Shown piece by piece: positions 1 through 7,600 of a DNA stretch of 7,923 nucleotides. Under the pieces are notes generated by a model. The model saw only the letters and a list, made by a program, of their open reading frames with translations. It searched no databases and was not told the origin of the DNA. Origin of the DNA: Desulfuromonadales bacterium (GTDB taxonomy: Bacteria > Desulfobacterota > Desulfuromonadia > Geobacterales > Pseudopelobacteraceae). Location: NCBI GenBank assembly GCA_015688915.1, contig JAATGX010000061.1, forward strand, positions 1 through 7,923, given 5' to 3'. Each line of letters starts with the position of its first letter. Position 1 is the first letter of the stretch. The position numbers were made by a program, and so were the translations under genes.

Positions 1-206
1 CCTATCTTTGACTTCAGTTCATTGATCCTGGTATTTGCCGCGGTTATGTCGTTCTTTGTCGAGGATATCTGCACCTGCTTGACAATATACATCGTTGCCA
101 CGATCACCGCCACCAGCGCCAGGCTGGCACAGAATATGGCAATCTGCTGTATGGCCGTTTCCTTTTTTCTGGCGGCACGTATGGGTAACAGGTTGATCTT
201 GATCAT
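1..206 (-). CDS. pilN: PilN, type IV pilus inner-membrane alignment protein (5' end only)
   Basis: Only the first 68 codons are inside the window; the gene runs off the left edge. I translated it directly. It starts MIKINLLPIRAARKKE, which carries the conserved INLLP motif (residues 4-8) by which PilN is known to dock into the groove of PilM in the cytoplasm. A hydrophobic segment at about residues 22-42 is the single transmembrane helix. It is followed by a polar, heptad-like stretch (about 45-68) matching the periplasmic coiled coil through which PilN pairs with PilO. The start ATG (206-204) overlaps the pilM stop as ATGA, so the two are translationally coupled. A purine-rich GGAGGGTAGGGG just upstream, inside the last pilM codons, serves as a strong ribosome binding site. 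The family and start are clear; only the C-terminal part is unseen. Confidence 0.93.
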   Translation of the reverse strand, partial: MIKINLLPIRAARKKETAIQQIAIFCASLALVAVIVATMYIVKQVQISSTKNDITAANTRINELKSKI

Positions 207-1258
207 TTGTCCCCTACCCTCCGTATGGCAAGCCCAACGCTTACCGCCATGAGCGGGCCGATCTCCTCCAGGTATTCAGGGTCAAAATCCTTTTCGTTGT
301 ACTTTATTTTGGCAAAGGGGTTGATCATCTCAACCGGCACTCCAAGCTTCTCATGAATGGTTTCCAGCAGGTTGTACACCTTCGAACAGCCGCCGCTGAT
401 AAAAATACGGCTGACCCGTTCATCATTGGCCGTTGAGTTATGGAAATCCAGGGAACGCCTTACTTCCTGGGTAATGGTCTCATTGACCTTGGCGAGCACC
501 GTCAGAAGGGCGCTATTGCCGGATTCTCCGGCCAGCAGTTTCGAGGACTCGGCCTCGGAACCGCTCAGTCCCATCTGCTTCTGGAGCTCCTCGCTGTAGA
601 GGTTGCCCCCCATCTGGACATCCCGCGTAAAGAGGGTAATTCCCGCTTTGACAATGTTGATGTTCATGACGCTGGCCCCGATGTTGATCAGCGCCATCAC
701 CTCGTCGGGATCGACATCGTGGTTCAATTCAAAGGTATTCTGAATGGTAAACGAGGCGACATCCACAACCGAAAGCTGAAGCCCGGCCTCGTTGAACACG
801 GCGATATAATCGTTTATCAGGTCTTTCTTGCTGGCTACGAGCAGGACGTTCATCTTGGCGGGGTCAATGCTGTCGGGGGATAAAATCTGGAAATCCAGGT
901 TGACGTCGTTGATGTCGAACGGAATATACTGCTCCGCTTCCCAGACGATCTGGTCTTCAAGCGCATCAGAGGACATGGCGGGAAGGGTGATCTTGCGAAT
1001 GATGACGGAATTGCCGGAGATGGAGCAGGCGACATCCTTGAGTTTTATGCCGAGACTTGCAACGAGGTTTCTTATGGCGCTCACGATGGAGGCGCTGTCC
1101 ATCAGGGTGTTGTCGACTATGGCCTCCGGCGACAACGGGATGATGCCCACGTTGAGGAGATGGTATGCCCCGTTCTGTCCCTTGATCTGCACCAGCTTGA
1201 CGGAACTTGAGCCGATGTCTATGCCGATGACCTCTTTTTTCTTTCTGAACAAAAACAT
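203..1258 (-). CDS. pilM: PilM, actin-like ATP-binding type IV pilus assembly protein
   Basis: 351 residues, the usual length for PilM. This cytoplasmic FtsA/actin-fold protein forms the base of the alignment subcomplex and links PilN/PilO/PilP to the assembly ATPases. Visible motifs are: basic N-terminus FLFRKKKE; phosphate-1 loop GIDIGSSSVK (12-21); phosphate-2 type segment ALINIGASVMNINIV (189-203); adenosine-motif stretch IFISGGCSKV (285-294); and the typical C-terminus PLMAVSVGLAIRR (335-347). The middle segment EDQIVWEAEQYIPFDINDV (101-119) is the characteristic PilM 1C-like region. Start ATG at 1258 is supported by CAGGGA upstream and by direct entry into the family's N-terminus. It lies 18 nt after the stop of the XRE gene and overlaps pilN by 4 nt, so it belongs to the XRE-pilM-pilN transcript. 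I see no truncation or damaged motif. Confidence 0.97.
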   Translation of the reverse strand: MFLFRKKKEVIGIDIGSSSVKLVQIKGQNGAYHLLNVGIIPLSPEAIVDNTLMDSASIVSAIRNLVASLGIKLKDVACSISGNSVIIRKITLPAMSSDALEDQIVWEAEQYIPFDINDVNLDFQILSPDSIDPAKMNVLLVASKKDLINDYIAVFNEAGLQLSVVDVASFTIQNTFELNHDVDPDEVMALINIGASVMNINIVKAGITLFTRDVQMGGNLYSEELQKQMGLSGSEAESSKLLAGESGNSALLTVLAKVNETITQEVRRSLDFHNSTANDERVSRIFISGGCSKVYNLLETIHEKLGVPVEMINPFAKIKYNEKDFDPEYLEEIGPLMAVSVGLAIRRVGDK

Positions 1259-1276
1259 GTCACATCCCTGTCAAGA

Positions 1277-1477
1277 TCAATCCTGAAAGACCTCGCTCTT
1301 TTGCTCAAGCGTATAGCCCAATGCCAGGATGATTTTTCGCATGGTATCCATGCGGCATTGCTCTCCCCGTTCGACCCTGTCGATGGTAAGCACTGACACA
1401 CCTGCCTTGCGGGACAATTCCGACTTGCTCATCAAGCGGGATTCACGAATCACTTTTACCCTGTTCTGACACTTCAT
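1277..1477 (-). CDS. Small XRE-family helix-turn-helix regulator
   Basis: 66 residues. The middle reads as a Cro/C1 (XRE) helix-turn-helix: MSKSELSRKAGVSVLTIDRV, residues 16-35, then ERGEQCRMDTMRKIILALGY. Here SKSELSRKAGVS is helix 2 plus the turn, VLTIDRVERGE is the recognition helix region, and MRKIILALGY is the standard helix after it. The protein is almost only the DNA-binding domain, with no effector or oligomerisation domain. It would therefore act as a simple repressor or activator dimer, or with a partner. It is the first gene after a sigma70-like promoter and sits 18 nt ahead of pilM, so it is the likely promoter-proximal gene of the pilM operon and a candidate autoregulator of it. 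Start ATG at 1477 follows AGGGT by about 10 nt. The target genes are inference. HTH family assignment is strong; gene symbol unknown. Confidence 0.88.
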   Translation of the reverse strand: MKCQNRVKVIRESRLMSKSELSRKAGVSVLTIDRVERGEQCRMDTMRKIILALGYTLEQKSEVFQD

Positions 1478-1509
1478 ACGCGCTCTACCCTGACATGAGT
1501 GTGATATTG

Positions 1510-1559
1510 GGCAAAATTTACGGTAATTTGCCTAATTGTCAAGATAATTTTGCATAATT
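1510..1559 (-). promoter_or_regulatory. Putative operator: repeated AATTA-GCAAA boxes around the promoter
   Basis: On the minus strand AATTATGCAAAATTA (1559-1545) and AATTAGGCAAATTA (1537-1524) form a direct repeat with a 22-bp period, about two helical turns. The second box is also the left arm of a dyad GGCAAA-N11-TTTGCC (1510-1532) whose other arm covers the -10 region. The three copies of the GCAAA core therefore flank and overlap the -35 and -10 elements. This is the layout expected of a repressor site. The adjacent XRE gene is the obvious candidate binder, but that is inference. Confidence 0.4.
1515..1542 (-). promoter_or_regulatory. Sigma70-like promoter for the XRE-pilM-pilN transcript
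   Basis: On the minus strand TTGACA (1542-1537, a perfect -35) is followed after 16 bp by TAAATT (1520-1515) as the -10. A start site about 7 nt further would be near 1508, giving a leader of roughly 30 nt before the XRE ATG at 1477. The region is markedly more AT-rich than the flanking genes. No TGGC-N8/9-TTGC sigma54 pattern was seen here. The call rests on consensus match and position only. Confidence 0.6.
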
Positions 1560-1612
1560 ATGTATAAGAGATAGACACTGACACATGTCGACGCCCGCCG
1601 GTCACCTGTCCG

Positions 1613-2236
1613 TCAATAGGCGTACAATACTGAGATATTTGATTTTTCTACTGCATTTACGGCGCGTTCCGCCTGGACTTCGAGCCGGTAGATATAGGGG
1701 AAATGCTGCGGGGTGATCACCGGTGTCGTCTCGGCAACGCCGGCGCCCTCAAGCTGGAGTCCGCTGAGGTCCGTATTGCCGGCCACGGTATCCGTAATCT
1801 TCGAGTAGACGGTAAAGGGCAGGGCATTGGTTCCCGGCAGGGTCAATTGGAGATCGGGCTGTGCTTTTGGATTGAGTGTCGCACTGCATGCCGCCGGCCA
1901 ATTGGCTGTCGGCTTGGTCAGTTTTGCCTGGAAGCACTCCGGCGTGGCCGATACCGTCGCCGAGACGCCGCTGAAATCGTTTTGCAGGCTGGTGATCAAC
2001 TGCGGGTTGTCATAATTGCGCATGATATACGGGATCAGGTCTTTGACCACCATCTCCGTGCCGCCGTAGGACGCCTCCAAGGCGCTCTTGTAGCGCTTGG
2101 AGGCCCCGGTGCGCTGGATGCCGAGCGTCATCAGGTACATCAGAGACATGATGATCGCCAACGAGATCAAGGTCAGCATGAGTGACGTGACCAGCGCGAT
2201 GCCATCTTCGTTCCCGACTGTACGGGTGATTTTCAT
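1613..2236 (-). CDS. pilX: PilX-like minor pilin
   Basis: 207 residues from the preferred start at 2236. The N-terminus MKITRTVGNEDGIALVTSLMLTL... has the PilX N-terminal signature: a Gly followed by a long hydrophobic helix (about 13-38). There is a possible prepilin-peptidase site after Gly12. The mature protein would start IALVT and so lacks Glu5, as in PilX/GspK-type tip pilins. The helix continues into GASKRYKSALEASYGGTEMVVKDLIPYI, the usual alpha1-C region of this family. The rest is a secreted, Thr/Ala-rich domain with one Cys pair (PECFQAK and PAACSAT). The preferred start has only a weak GGAA site. An in-frame ATG at 2380 has the better AAGGG site and would add 48 residues encoded by a palindromic repeat (see that entry). 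This is the last gene of the PilY1-minor pilin run, and the next gene starts from its own promoter. Confidence 0.85.
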   Translation of the reverse strand: MKITRTVGNEDGIALVTSLMLTLISLAIIMSLMYLMTLGIQRTGASKRYKSALEASYGGTEMVVKDLIPYIMRNYDNPQLITSLQNDFSGVSATVSATPECFQAKLTKPTANWPAACSATLNPKAQPDLQLTLPGTNALPFTVYSKITDTVAGNTDLSGLQLEGAGVAETTPVITPQHFPYIYRLEVQAERAVNAVEKSNISVLYAY

Positions 2237-2251
2237 GAGGCTGTTCCGTAA

Positions 2252-2374
2252 TTCCGGTTTCAAATCAAAGATGATATCAAGGCGGCGAGGATTGAGGCGA
2301 CGAAGGCGTACAGGTAGTACGTTGAGGAGCCGAAGACGAGCCAACGAAGATGCCGCTTTGATTTGGAATTGGAA
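2252..2374. repeat. Palindromic, structured element between pilW and pilX
   Basis: The outer arms TTCCGGTTTCAAATCAAAG (2252-2270) and CTTTGATTTGGAATTGGAA (2356-2374) are inverted repeats matching at 16 of 19 positions. Inside lies a second inverted pair, ATCAAGGCGGC (2276-2286) against GCCGCTTTGAT (2352-2362), which competes with the outer arms for the same ATCAAAG partner. The centre has a small perfect hairpin, CGTAC-AGGTA-GTACG (2307-2321). The internal sequence is Arg/Leu-rich in translation on both strands, unlike any pilin. Together these features look like a small dispersed repeat or structured RNA element rather than pilin coding sequence. It resembles repeats I associate with Geobacter genomes, but only a genome-wide search could show that it is multicopy. 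It reads open in the pilX frame. Confidence 0.6.
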
Positions 2375-2380
2375 TGACAT

Positions 2381-2398
2381 GGTTCGCCCTTGAGGCCG
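2381..2398 (-). promoter_or_regulatory. Ribosome binding site for an alternative pilX start at 2380
   Basis: Eighteen nt separate the pilW stop from an ATG at 2380. The spacer contains AAGGG followed by 6 nt (CGAACC) before the ATG, a better site than the GGAA preceding the preferred pilX start at 2236. It may be the original pilX initiation region, displaced when the palindromic element arrived, or it may still be used to make an N-terminally extended product. Confidence 0.4.
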
Positions 2399-3700
2399 CT
2401 ACTGGTTGGAAATGAGATTCTTGGGCTTAATGACCAGCCGATACACCTTCCAGCGATAGTTCCTCATGGCCGCGCTGATTGGATAACCGGTCGGCCTTGT
2501 CAGGCTGTTGACACCGGCGGGATTAGCGGGATCATCATAAAATATCGCGCTCGGCGAGGTATAACTCGGGTCCTTGCGGCCGTTCTGCGCCAGGATGTAG
2601 ATCTTCACCACTTTCAGCTTCGTGCGGATATGACCGGGATCTTTCAAAATCGTATTTTGAATATAATCGCTGGCAGGCAACGTCAAATCGGTGCTGTAAC
2701 TGCTGCCGTCCGCGTTCGACCAGGTATCGACCGGCCCTCCCCCGGTGAGCGCGGGGTCAGTGACGACGCTGCCGGACAGGTCCGCCAGGTTCCAGCCGAA
2801 CACGACCTGCATGTCGGCAACACAGTCGAGGATCGGCATATAGGTAAGTTTTCCACCGGGACTGGTCGATTTATGATTGACCGAGGCTTTGTAAAGGATA
2901 CCGGTGGTATTTGGCGCGCACGTGGGTGAGACTTGTGCAGTGGAGCCGGAAGAAGGCGTTGCGACGAAATAATCTGCCCTGTTGAAGGGCATGCCCACAT
3001 CAGAACCTGAAGAAATGCCATACACATAGAAAACTTCCGAAGGTAAAACCGGTGAAAAGGCCTCTGCATAACCCGATTGTGAGTACGTGTACCCAACCCA
3101 ATAGATACTTGGGGTCGTTGTGTCGTATACGAGTTGATTGCTATAGCCCGAATCCTGAAAAGAGCGGCGCAGCATGATGACCTTGTCGCCGGCTTTGAAA
3201 TTTCCGGAAGGCCAGCTCTTGGCAGGTTTGCCGCTACTGGAATAGGTGAGGTAGGTCCACTTTTGGGAAGCATCCGTCATTCCTACCGAGGTAGCCTTGA
3301 TGGTCAGGTAATCGGTTCCCGCCAGGATGCCGTATGTCCCGCCATCCGAGCCGTTGCCGTCGGATGTGGCCGCCAGGTTGTTACCGGCGACAAAAGCGCG
3401 CGGAACTCCGCTGGGGGCATCATTATACCCATTGGCCGGTGCATAGCCGGCTTCCGTATACGTAATGCCAGACAATTGATAGGAATACGGCAGCCCGAAT
3501 CCGGCCTGCTCCAGGTCGTGCCGGAACATCTCCAGCCCCACCACGCCCTCGATGTTGCTTTCCTCGCTCTTGTAGAGCTTCATGGTCTGGTCCAGAATTG
3601 TCTTGAACGCATCGCCCGTGATCATGATGACCACCATGAATATGGCGGTGACGATGATCATCTCGACAAGCGTGAAACCTTTGTTGTTGTTCAGTCTCAT
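2399..3700 (-). CDS. pilW: PilW minor pilin
   Basis: 433 residues, long as is usual for PilW. The start ATG at 3700 gives the short leader MRLNNNKG. Cleavage after Gly8 by prepilin peptidase yields FTLVE, with Glu5 at residue 13 and a hydrophobic helix to about residue 28. The segment GLEMFRHDLEQAGFGLPYS (55-73) is the hallmark of PilW/GspJ-type pilins (a conserved R-x-DL-x-x-AG-x-G pattern). The large C-terminal part is Ser/Gly/Thr-rich and exported, with two cysteines (SPTCAP, LDCVAD) that could pair. It ends in RWKVYRLVIKPKNL, the usual end of Geobacter-type PilW. The frame stays open 27 codons further upstream, into pilV, but that would bury the leader, so the shorter start is chosen. It begins 14 nt after pilV. 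Expected role: minor pilin in the tip or priming complex with PilV, PilX, FimU and PilY1. Confidence 0.92.
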   Translation of the reverse strand: MRLNNNKGFTLVEMIIVTAIFMVVIMITGDAFKTILDQTMKLYKSEESNIEGVVGLEMFRHDLEQAGFGLPYSYQLSGITYTEAGYAPANGYNDAPSGVPRAFVAGNNLAATSDGNGSDGGTYGILAGTDYLTIKATSVGMTDASQKWTYLTYSSSGKPAKSWPSGNFKAGDKVIMLRRSFQDSGYSNQLVYDTTTPSIYWVGYTYSQSGYAEAFSPVLPSEVFYVYGISSGSDVGMPFNRADYFVATPSSGSTAQVSPTCAPNTTGILYKASVNHKSTSPGGKLTYMPILDCVADMQVVFGWNLADLSGSVVTDPALTGGGPVDTWSNADGSSYSTDLTLPASDYIQNTILKDPGHIRTKLKVVKIYILAQNGRKDPSYTSPSAIFYDDPANPAGVNSLTRPTGYPISAAMRNYRWKVYRLVIKPKNLISNQ

Positions 3701-3714
3701 GGCGCGGCGTCCGG

Positions 3715-4119
3715 TTACTGGTTGAATTTGCTGAGCAGGGAGCTGATGGAGTGGGAATACGACTGCCCCTTGTATTTCCACCCCACCGTGACCACAACGC
3801 TCTTGGTGTTGCTCGACACGGCGGTGCCCATCCTGGTGACCGAGTAGTTTTTGAAGGTGAGATTGATATCCCTGCGGATGGTTTTGGTATTGGGGGTTGC
3901 GTTCGTGGAGATCAAGTCGAATGGTTTGGTCATTTCAAGCGCCATCTGCTCGTCCGCCACCTGGATCCCGTCACCGCGCAACTGGTTCGTCATGTTGTGC
4001 AGCAAGGCCACGTTGACGGTTTGCAAGAGGCCCAGCAGTCCCACCATCATGATGACCATGGCCGCCAGCAGCTCAACCAGCGTAAAGCCGGCTCTATTTG
4101 AAGACACAACCAGTCCCAT
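3715..4119 (-). CDS. pilV: PilV minor pilin
   Basis: 134 residues, typical of PilV. The leader MGLVVSSNRAG is followed by FTLVELLAAMVIMMVGLLGLL (12-32). This gives the G^FTLVE cleavage site, Glu5 at residue 16, and the MVGLLGL run that distinguishes PilV from other minor pilins. The C-terminal VVVTVGWKYKGQSYSHSIS (108-126) is the V-x-V-x-W-x-x-x-G pattern of PilV/GspI C-termini. The start ATG has GGGG seven nt upstream and lies 26 nt inside the 3' end of fimU, so translation is probably coupled. It is exported and inserted in the inner membrane, then processed by the prepilin peptidase PilD, whose gene is not in this window. Confidence 0.92.
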   Translation of the reverse strand: MGLVVSSNRAGFTLVELLAAMVIMMVGLLGLLQTVNVALLHNMTNQLRGDGIQVADEQMALEMTKPFDLISTNATPNTKTIRRDINLTFKNYSVTRMGTAVSSNTKSVVVTVGWKYKGQSYSHSISSLLSKFNQ

Positions 4120-4624
4120 TGTTTTGCCCCAGATTTATTCGTGCGTCCGAAATAACCAGACAATCGAGGCTTGCACTGCTGCCAACCGGCAGAATGACAA
4201 GCGTCTGATTGCTTTGAAACGTACCGCCAACCTGGAAATCCTGTGTAAACCCCCGGGGCGTAATGCCTATATCGCCGCAAACATCCAGACTCCCCCCGGT
4301 TTTTTGGCGCTTGACAGGATACTTGAGGCTTTTTCTGAACACCTCTCTCCCGGTGGTCAAGGTCACGGGCTCTTCGGACGTATAACTGCGAAAGGTCATC
4401 AATTGCGGATTGGCGCTGAGCACGGCCACATGGTTGCTCTTCGTCTGGATTGCCCGCATCCTGAGGTCGTTGAGATCGGCCATCATCTCCTTGGCCTGGT
4501 TTTCAATATAATATTTCTTCTGCCACGAACTGAAGTTAAGCGACACAATGCTCAGCAATATGCCCAGAATGACCATCACCGTGATCAGCTCGGTAAGCGC
4601 AAAACCTTTGGTCGGAGATTTCAT
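4094..4624 (-). CDS. fimU: FimU/GspH-type minor pilin
   Basis: 176 residues from ATG 4624. The leader is MKSPTKG, with cleavage before FALTE (Glu5 at residue 12), then a hydrophobic helix ITVMVILGILLSIVSL (14-29). The segment QAKEMMADLNDLRMRAIQTKSNHVAVL (43-69) is the usual GspH/FimT helix-to-first-strand region with its A-I-x-x-x-x-H-V pattern, and DIGITPRGFTQ (118-128) corresponds to the family's F-x-x-x-G turn. Three cysteines (116, 155, 173) lie in the exported domain. The frame is open back to an ATG that directly abuts the pilY1 stop (4690). That would add 22 residues before the short leader, and the AGGGAG upstream of 4624 favours the shorter form. Genes of this type are named fimU or fimT, and I cannot separate the two from sequence alone. 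Confidence 0.88.
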   Translation of the reverse strand: MKSPTKGFALTELITVMVILGILLSIVSLNFSSWQKKYYIENQAKEMMADLNDLRMRAIQTKSNHVAVLSANPQLMTFRSYTSEEPVTLTTGREVFRKSLKYPVKRQKTGGSLDVCGDIGITPRGFTQDFQVGGTFQSNQTLVILPVGSSASLDCLVISDARINLGQNNGTGCVFK

Positions 4625-4690
4625 CGCGCATCCACTCCCTGTTCGCACATCCCCTCCGAATGCCCTATCCGAAAGCGGGACACCTGCCAT

Positions 4691-7600
4691 CTATTTTTCC
4701 TGGTAATGCAAAATCTTTTTCACCGGTTTCGGGCTGTTAAGCAGGGCAAGCCCGCTTGCCGACGGCGGCATGCCCGATATCGCCGTGGCGGTGCGCCGAT
4801 TGTCCAACCGTTTGTTGCCCGGGTTGCTGAATGCCGTGGCCAGGGAAACCTCCGCCAGGGCCCCGGTGGACACCTGGACAAGCGCCTTGCCCTGCATGCC
4901 AGCGGCCGGTGGCGCGGCACCGGTATCGTATCTCAGCGCCCAGATGTTTGAGTTGCCCCCATACCCGCAGATATCGCTGGTCGGCCGGAAGGTGGTGAAG
5001 AAGACGGCGCCTGATGGGGAGGCCACCGGATTGGTCACGACCCGCTCGGAACTGTAACCGTCGTTAAGGGCCGAGGTGTCCAGGCTGATGTACCAGCCGA
5101 GCTTGTCGGTCGGCAGGCTGGATGCCGGAGCCGTTGTCGCGCTGCCGCTCTGGTCCAGCAGACCGGCTTCCGTTACCGGCGTGTTGCAGGTGCCCGTGTT
5201 GCCGCTCAGGTCAAAGTCATTGATCGGCCCGACAGGCGTGAAGTTGGGGCCGCCCGAATTGCTGGAGTAGCACGGTTCCTGGATGCCGTACAGACGATAC
5301 TGATTGTCAAGTGCGTCGGCCTTGTAATAATACCTGCCGGTGCCGAAGTAGAGCCAGAGTTTGCCCCGGGCCGCGCTCGACATGGTTTTGTCGTACACGG
5401 CATTGCGGTCCTGCAGCTTGGTAATCGCGGTCGTTACCGGCCCGATGCCGCTGATGACCGTGCCGGTCACCCAGTGGGCCGGATCGGTATCCTCCTTGGT
5501 CAGCACACGCAGCACGCCCCCCTTGGTCCAGGTATTGGGCGTCACCGAGGTGTCTTTCTGGGTATACCCGACATAGATGGCGTCATCACTGTAAAAGCCG
5601 GTTGACTGCGAATTCCATTTGTCCGTATCGATCACACCGCTGGAAAGGGAACCGGCGAAGGCGTTGAGCACACCGGTCCTGATCGTTCTCACCAACGTGC
5701 CGGTGGCCAGATCGACCACGAACAGCTTGAGTTCCTGATCGGACGTTCCCTGGAACGAGTGGTTCGTTCCGTCAATGGGACCGGTCGGGCCGGAACCGAA
5801 CACGGCAAACCACCTGCCGTTTTTGTTTTTACTGCCCACACGCACAATGGCCGGGCCGGTGGTGGTATACCCCAGGTAGTCGCCATGGTCCGGGTCGCCG
5901 TTGAACTCCCACATGAACTTGACCGGATCGGTGCCACCGGGGAGCACATGCGGGTTGGTCACGTCCAGGGCGAAATATGACGAGTAGCCGGTGCCGTCAA
6001 CGGGAGTCTTGACGCAGGTGCCGGTGCTTACCTTGTCATCGCACCCCCCCGTGGTTGTGCTCGCGGGGGTTGTGGAGTTCCGGGACGCGCCTCCGAAGCC
6101 CATGCCGCCGACAATGATCGTCCGCCAGCTTGACGTGCCCATGTTCAGATTTCCACTCGAGTCCTTCACGGTCTTTTTGCCGCAGTTCCAGTAGGTGTCG
6201 GCACTACAGCTCGGGTAGACGGCAGAGTCGTTGTCCGACGGAACGTTGATGCTGGCGTCCACCAGCGTGCTCGTGGTATCGACAGAAAAGAGGTGCGAAT
6301 AGGCGGGATCGGCTTGGTATGTCAGGTACGGAAGGGCGTTGCGGGGAATAAAGGCCCATTCCTCGCGCCCGAGGTTGCTGGCGGCCGTGGCGTTGGAACC
6401 GTCGAGATCTTTCATACGCGCCTTATGGGTCGCCGTCTGCCCGGAGACGTCCAGCAAGCCCAGCTTGAAGGCATGCAGCATGCCGTCGTTGGCGCCGACA
6501 AAAACCATGCCCCGGTGTTGGTAATTCGTCGACGCCACAAACGACGCATAGGACGAATCGCCATAGCCGTTGGGGGACTGCAGGTCATAGCTCTGCAACC
6601 TGACCGTGGATTCGAGTTTCGGGGTCGAGTTGATGATGTCGCCCAGTTTCCACTCGCGCGTGCAGCCTTGGGTACCGGTCAGGCCGCAGCCAAGGATGGT
6701 GACCTTTCTGCCGCGATAACCGGCGGCCGGCTGATCTATGCCGTTGATATAATCGATGATGGTGCCCGCCTCGCCTGTGCTTGCGGCCTGAAGCAGTGTC
6801 TGAACCGTCAAATCGGCGTTGAAGCTGCCGTTGTTTGCAAATGATGTCAAGGCGGCTCCCGCCGCGGAACTGGTAACGGTATAGATCTTCCGGGGGTCGT
6901 ACTGGGGCTCGCCCGAATATGCCACGTTCCGTTGCCACAACAATTTACCCGCCCGCCACAGGCTCTTCACGTTCGGATCGTCGGCGCCGTATGTGCCTGC
7001 ACTAGTGAGGCTCAAACCGTTGCCGTTGACATCCTTGACAAGATCGACAACCGTCTGGTTCTGGGCAGTGTCGAAACGGAAGTGCGCAATGGAATCGTTT
7101 GCCAGGTCGAGGGAATAATCGCCGTTGGTATCGACCCGCACCGTGCTGCTGTTGAAAAACGGGTCCAGATAGTACCAGAGGTTCTGCATCTCGCCGATCC
7201 AGTTCACCGTGGTGTTGTTGTCAAAGGTCTTCTGGGGATAGAATACGGCCTGGAGCAGATTCGCCCCGCTCCCCTCGCTGTTGTTGAGGATGGAGGACGC
7301 CGTGCCGGACGAGACGCGGGCCAGGATGGAGGTCAGGGCGCTGTCCAGTTGGGTCTCCAGTTTTAGGGGGTTGATCACGAGGAAGTAGTTGTCGGGGTCG
7401 ATGCCGTTGTTCTTGGCCCATTCCGGTGTCTGGTCGGGTATGTTGTCGTTGTCCGAGTCGATGAAACCGCCCCATTTCGCGGCATACCACAGGGGGTCAT
7501 GCAGAAGTCCGGCCGAACCGGTGCTGGCGGCGGTGAAGACCTTGTTCCAGGCGACCCCCAGAGAGTTGACCGTACAGGGCTGGGAGGCGGAGGTGCCGGT

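Larger units (their letters stand above)
1478..1612. other. 135-bp intergenic region between pilX and the XRE gene
   Basis: This is the only substantial non-coding gap besides the pilW-pilX element. The half next to the XRE gene (about 1505-1560) is AT-rich and holds the promoter and repeated boxes. The half next to the pilX stop (about 1565-1612) is GC-richer, with only short, poor dyads and no T-run on either strand, so I see no intrinsic terminator. Read-through from the minor-pilin genes into the pilM operon is therefore possible. Confidence 0.6.

Noticed and set aside
440..883. Plus-strand open frame of 147 codons antisense to pilM
   Set aside because: It is fully inside pilM, whose motifs are clear on the other strand. 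No recognisable domain.
1565..1612. Possible terminator after pilX
   Set aside because: Only 4-bp arms (GACA/TGTC) and no T-run on the minus strand.
2390..2929. Plus-strand open frame of 179 codons antisense to pilW
   Set aside because: Composition is typical of an antisense shadow, and the pilW frame explains the sequence.
3701..3781. 27-residue upstream extension of PilW overlapping pilV
   Set aside because: It overlaps pilV coding and would bury the MRLNNNKG leader.
4625..4690. 22-residue extension of FimU starting right after the pilY1 stop (TAGATG)
   Set aside because: It would place 22 extra residues before a normal short prepilin leader. AGGGAG before 4624 supports the shorter start.
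3851..4951. Plus-strand open frame of 366 codons antisense to pilV, fimU and the end of pilY1
   Set aside because: It crosses three well-supported minus-strand genes, is rich in His/Arg/Cys, and shows no family motif; a shadow frame.
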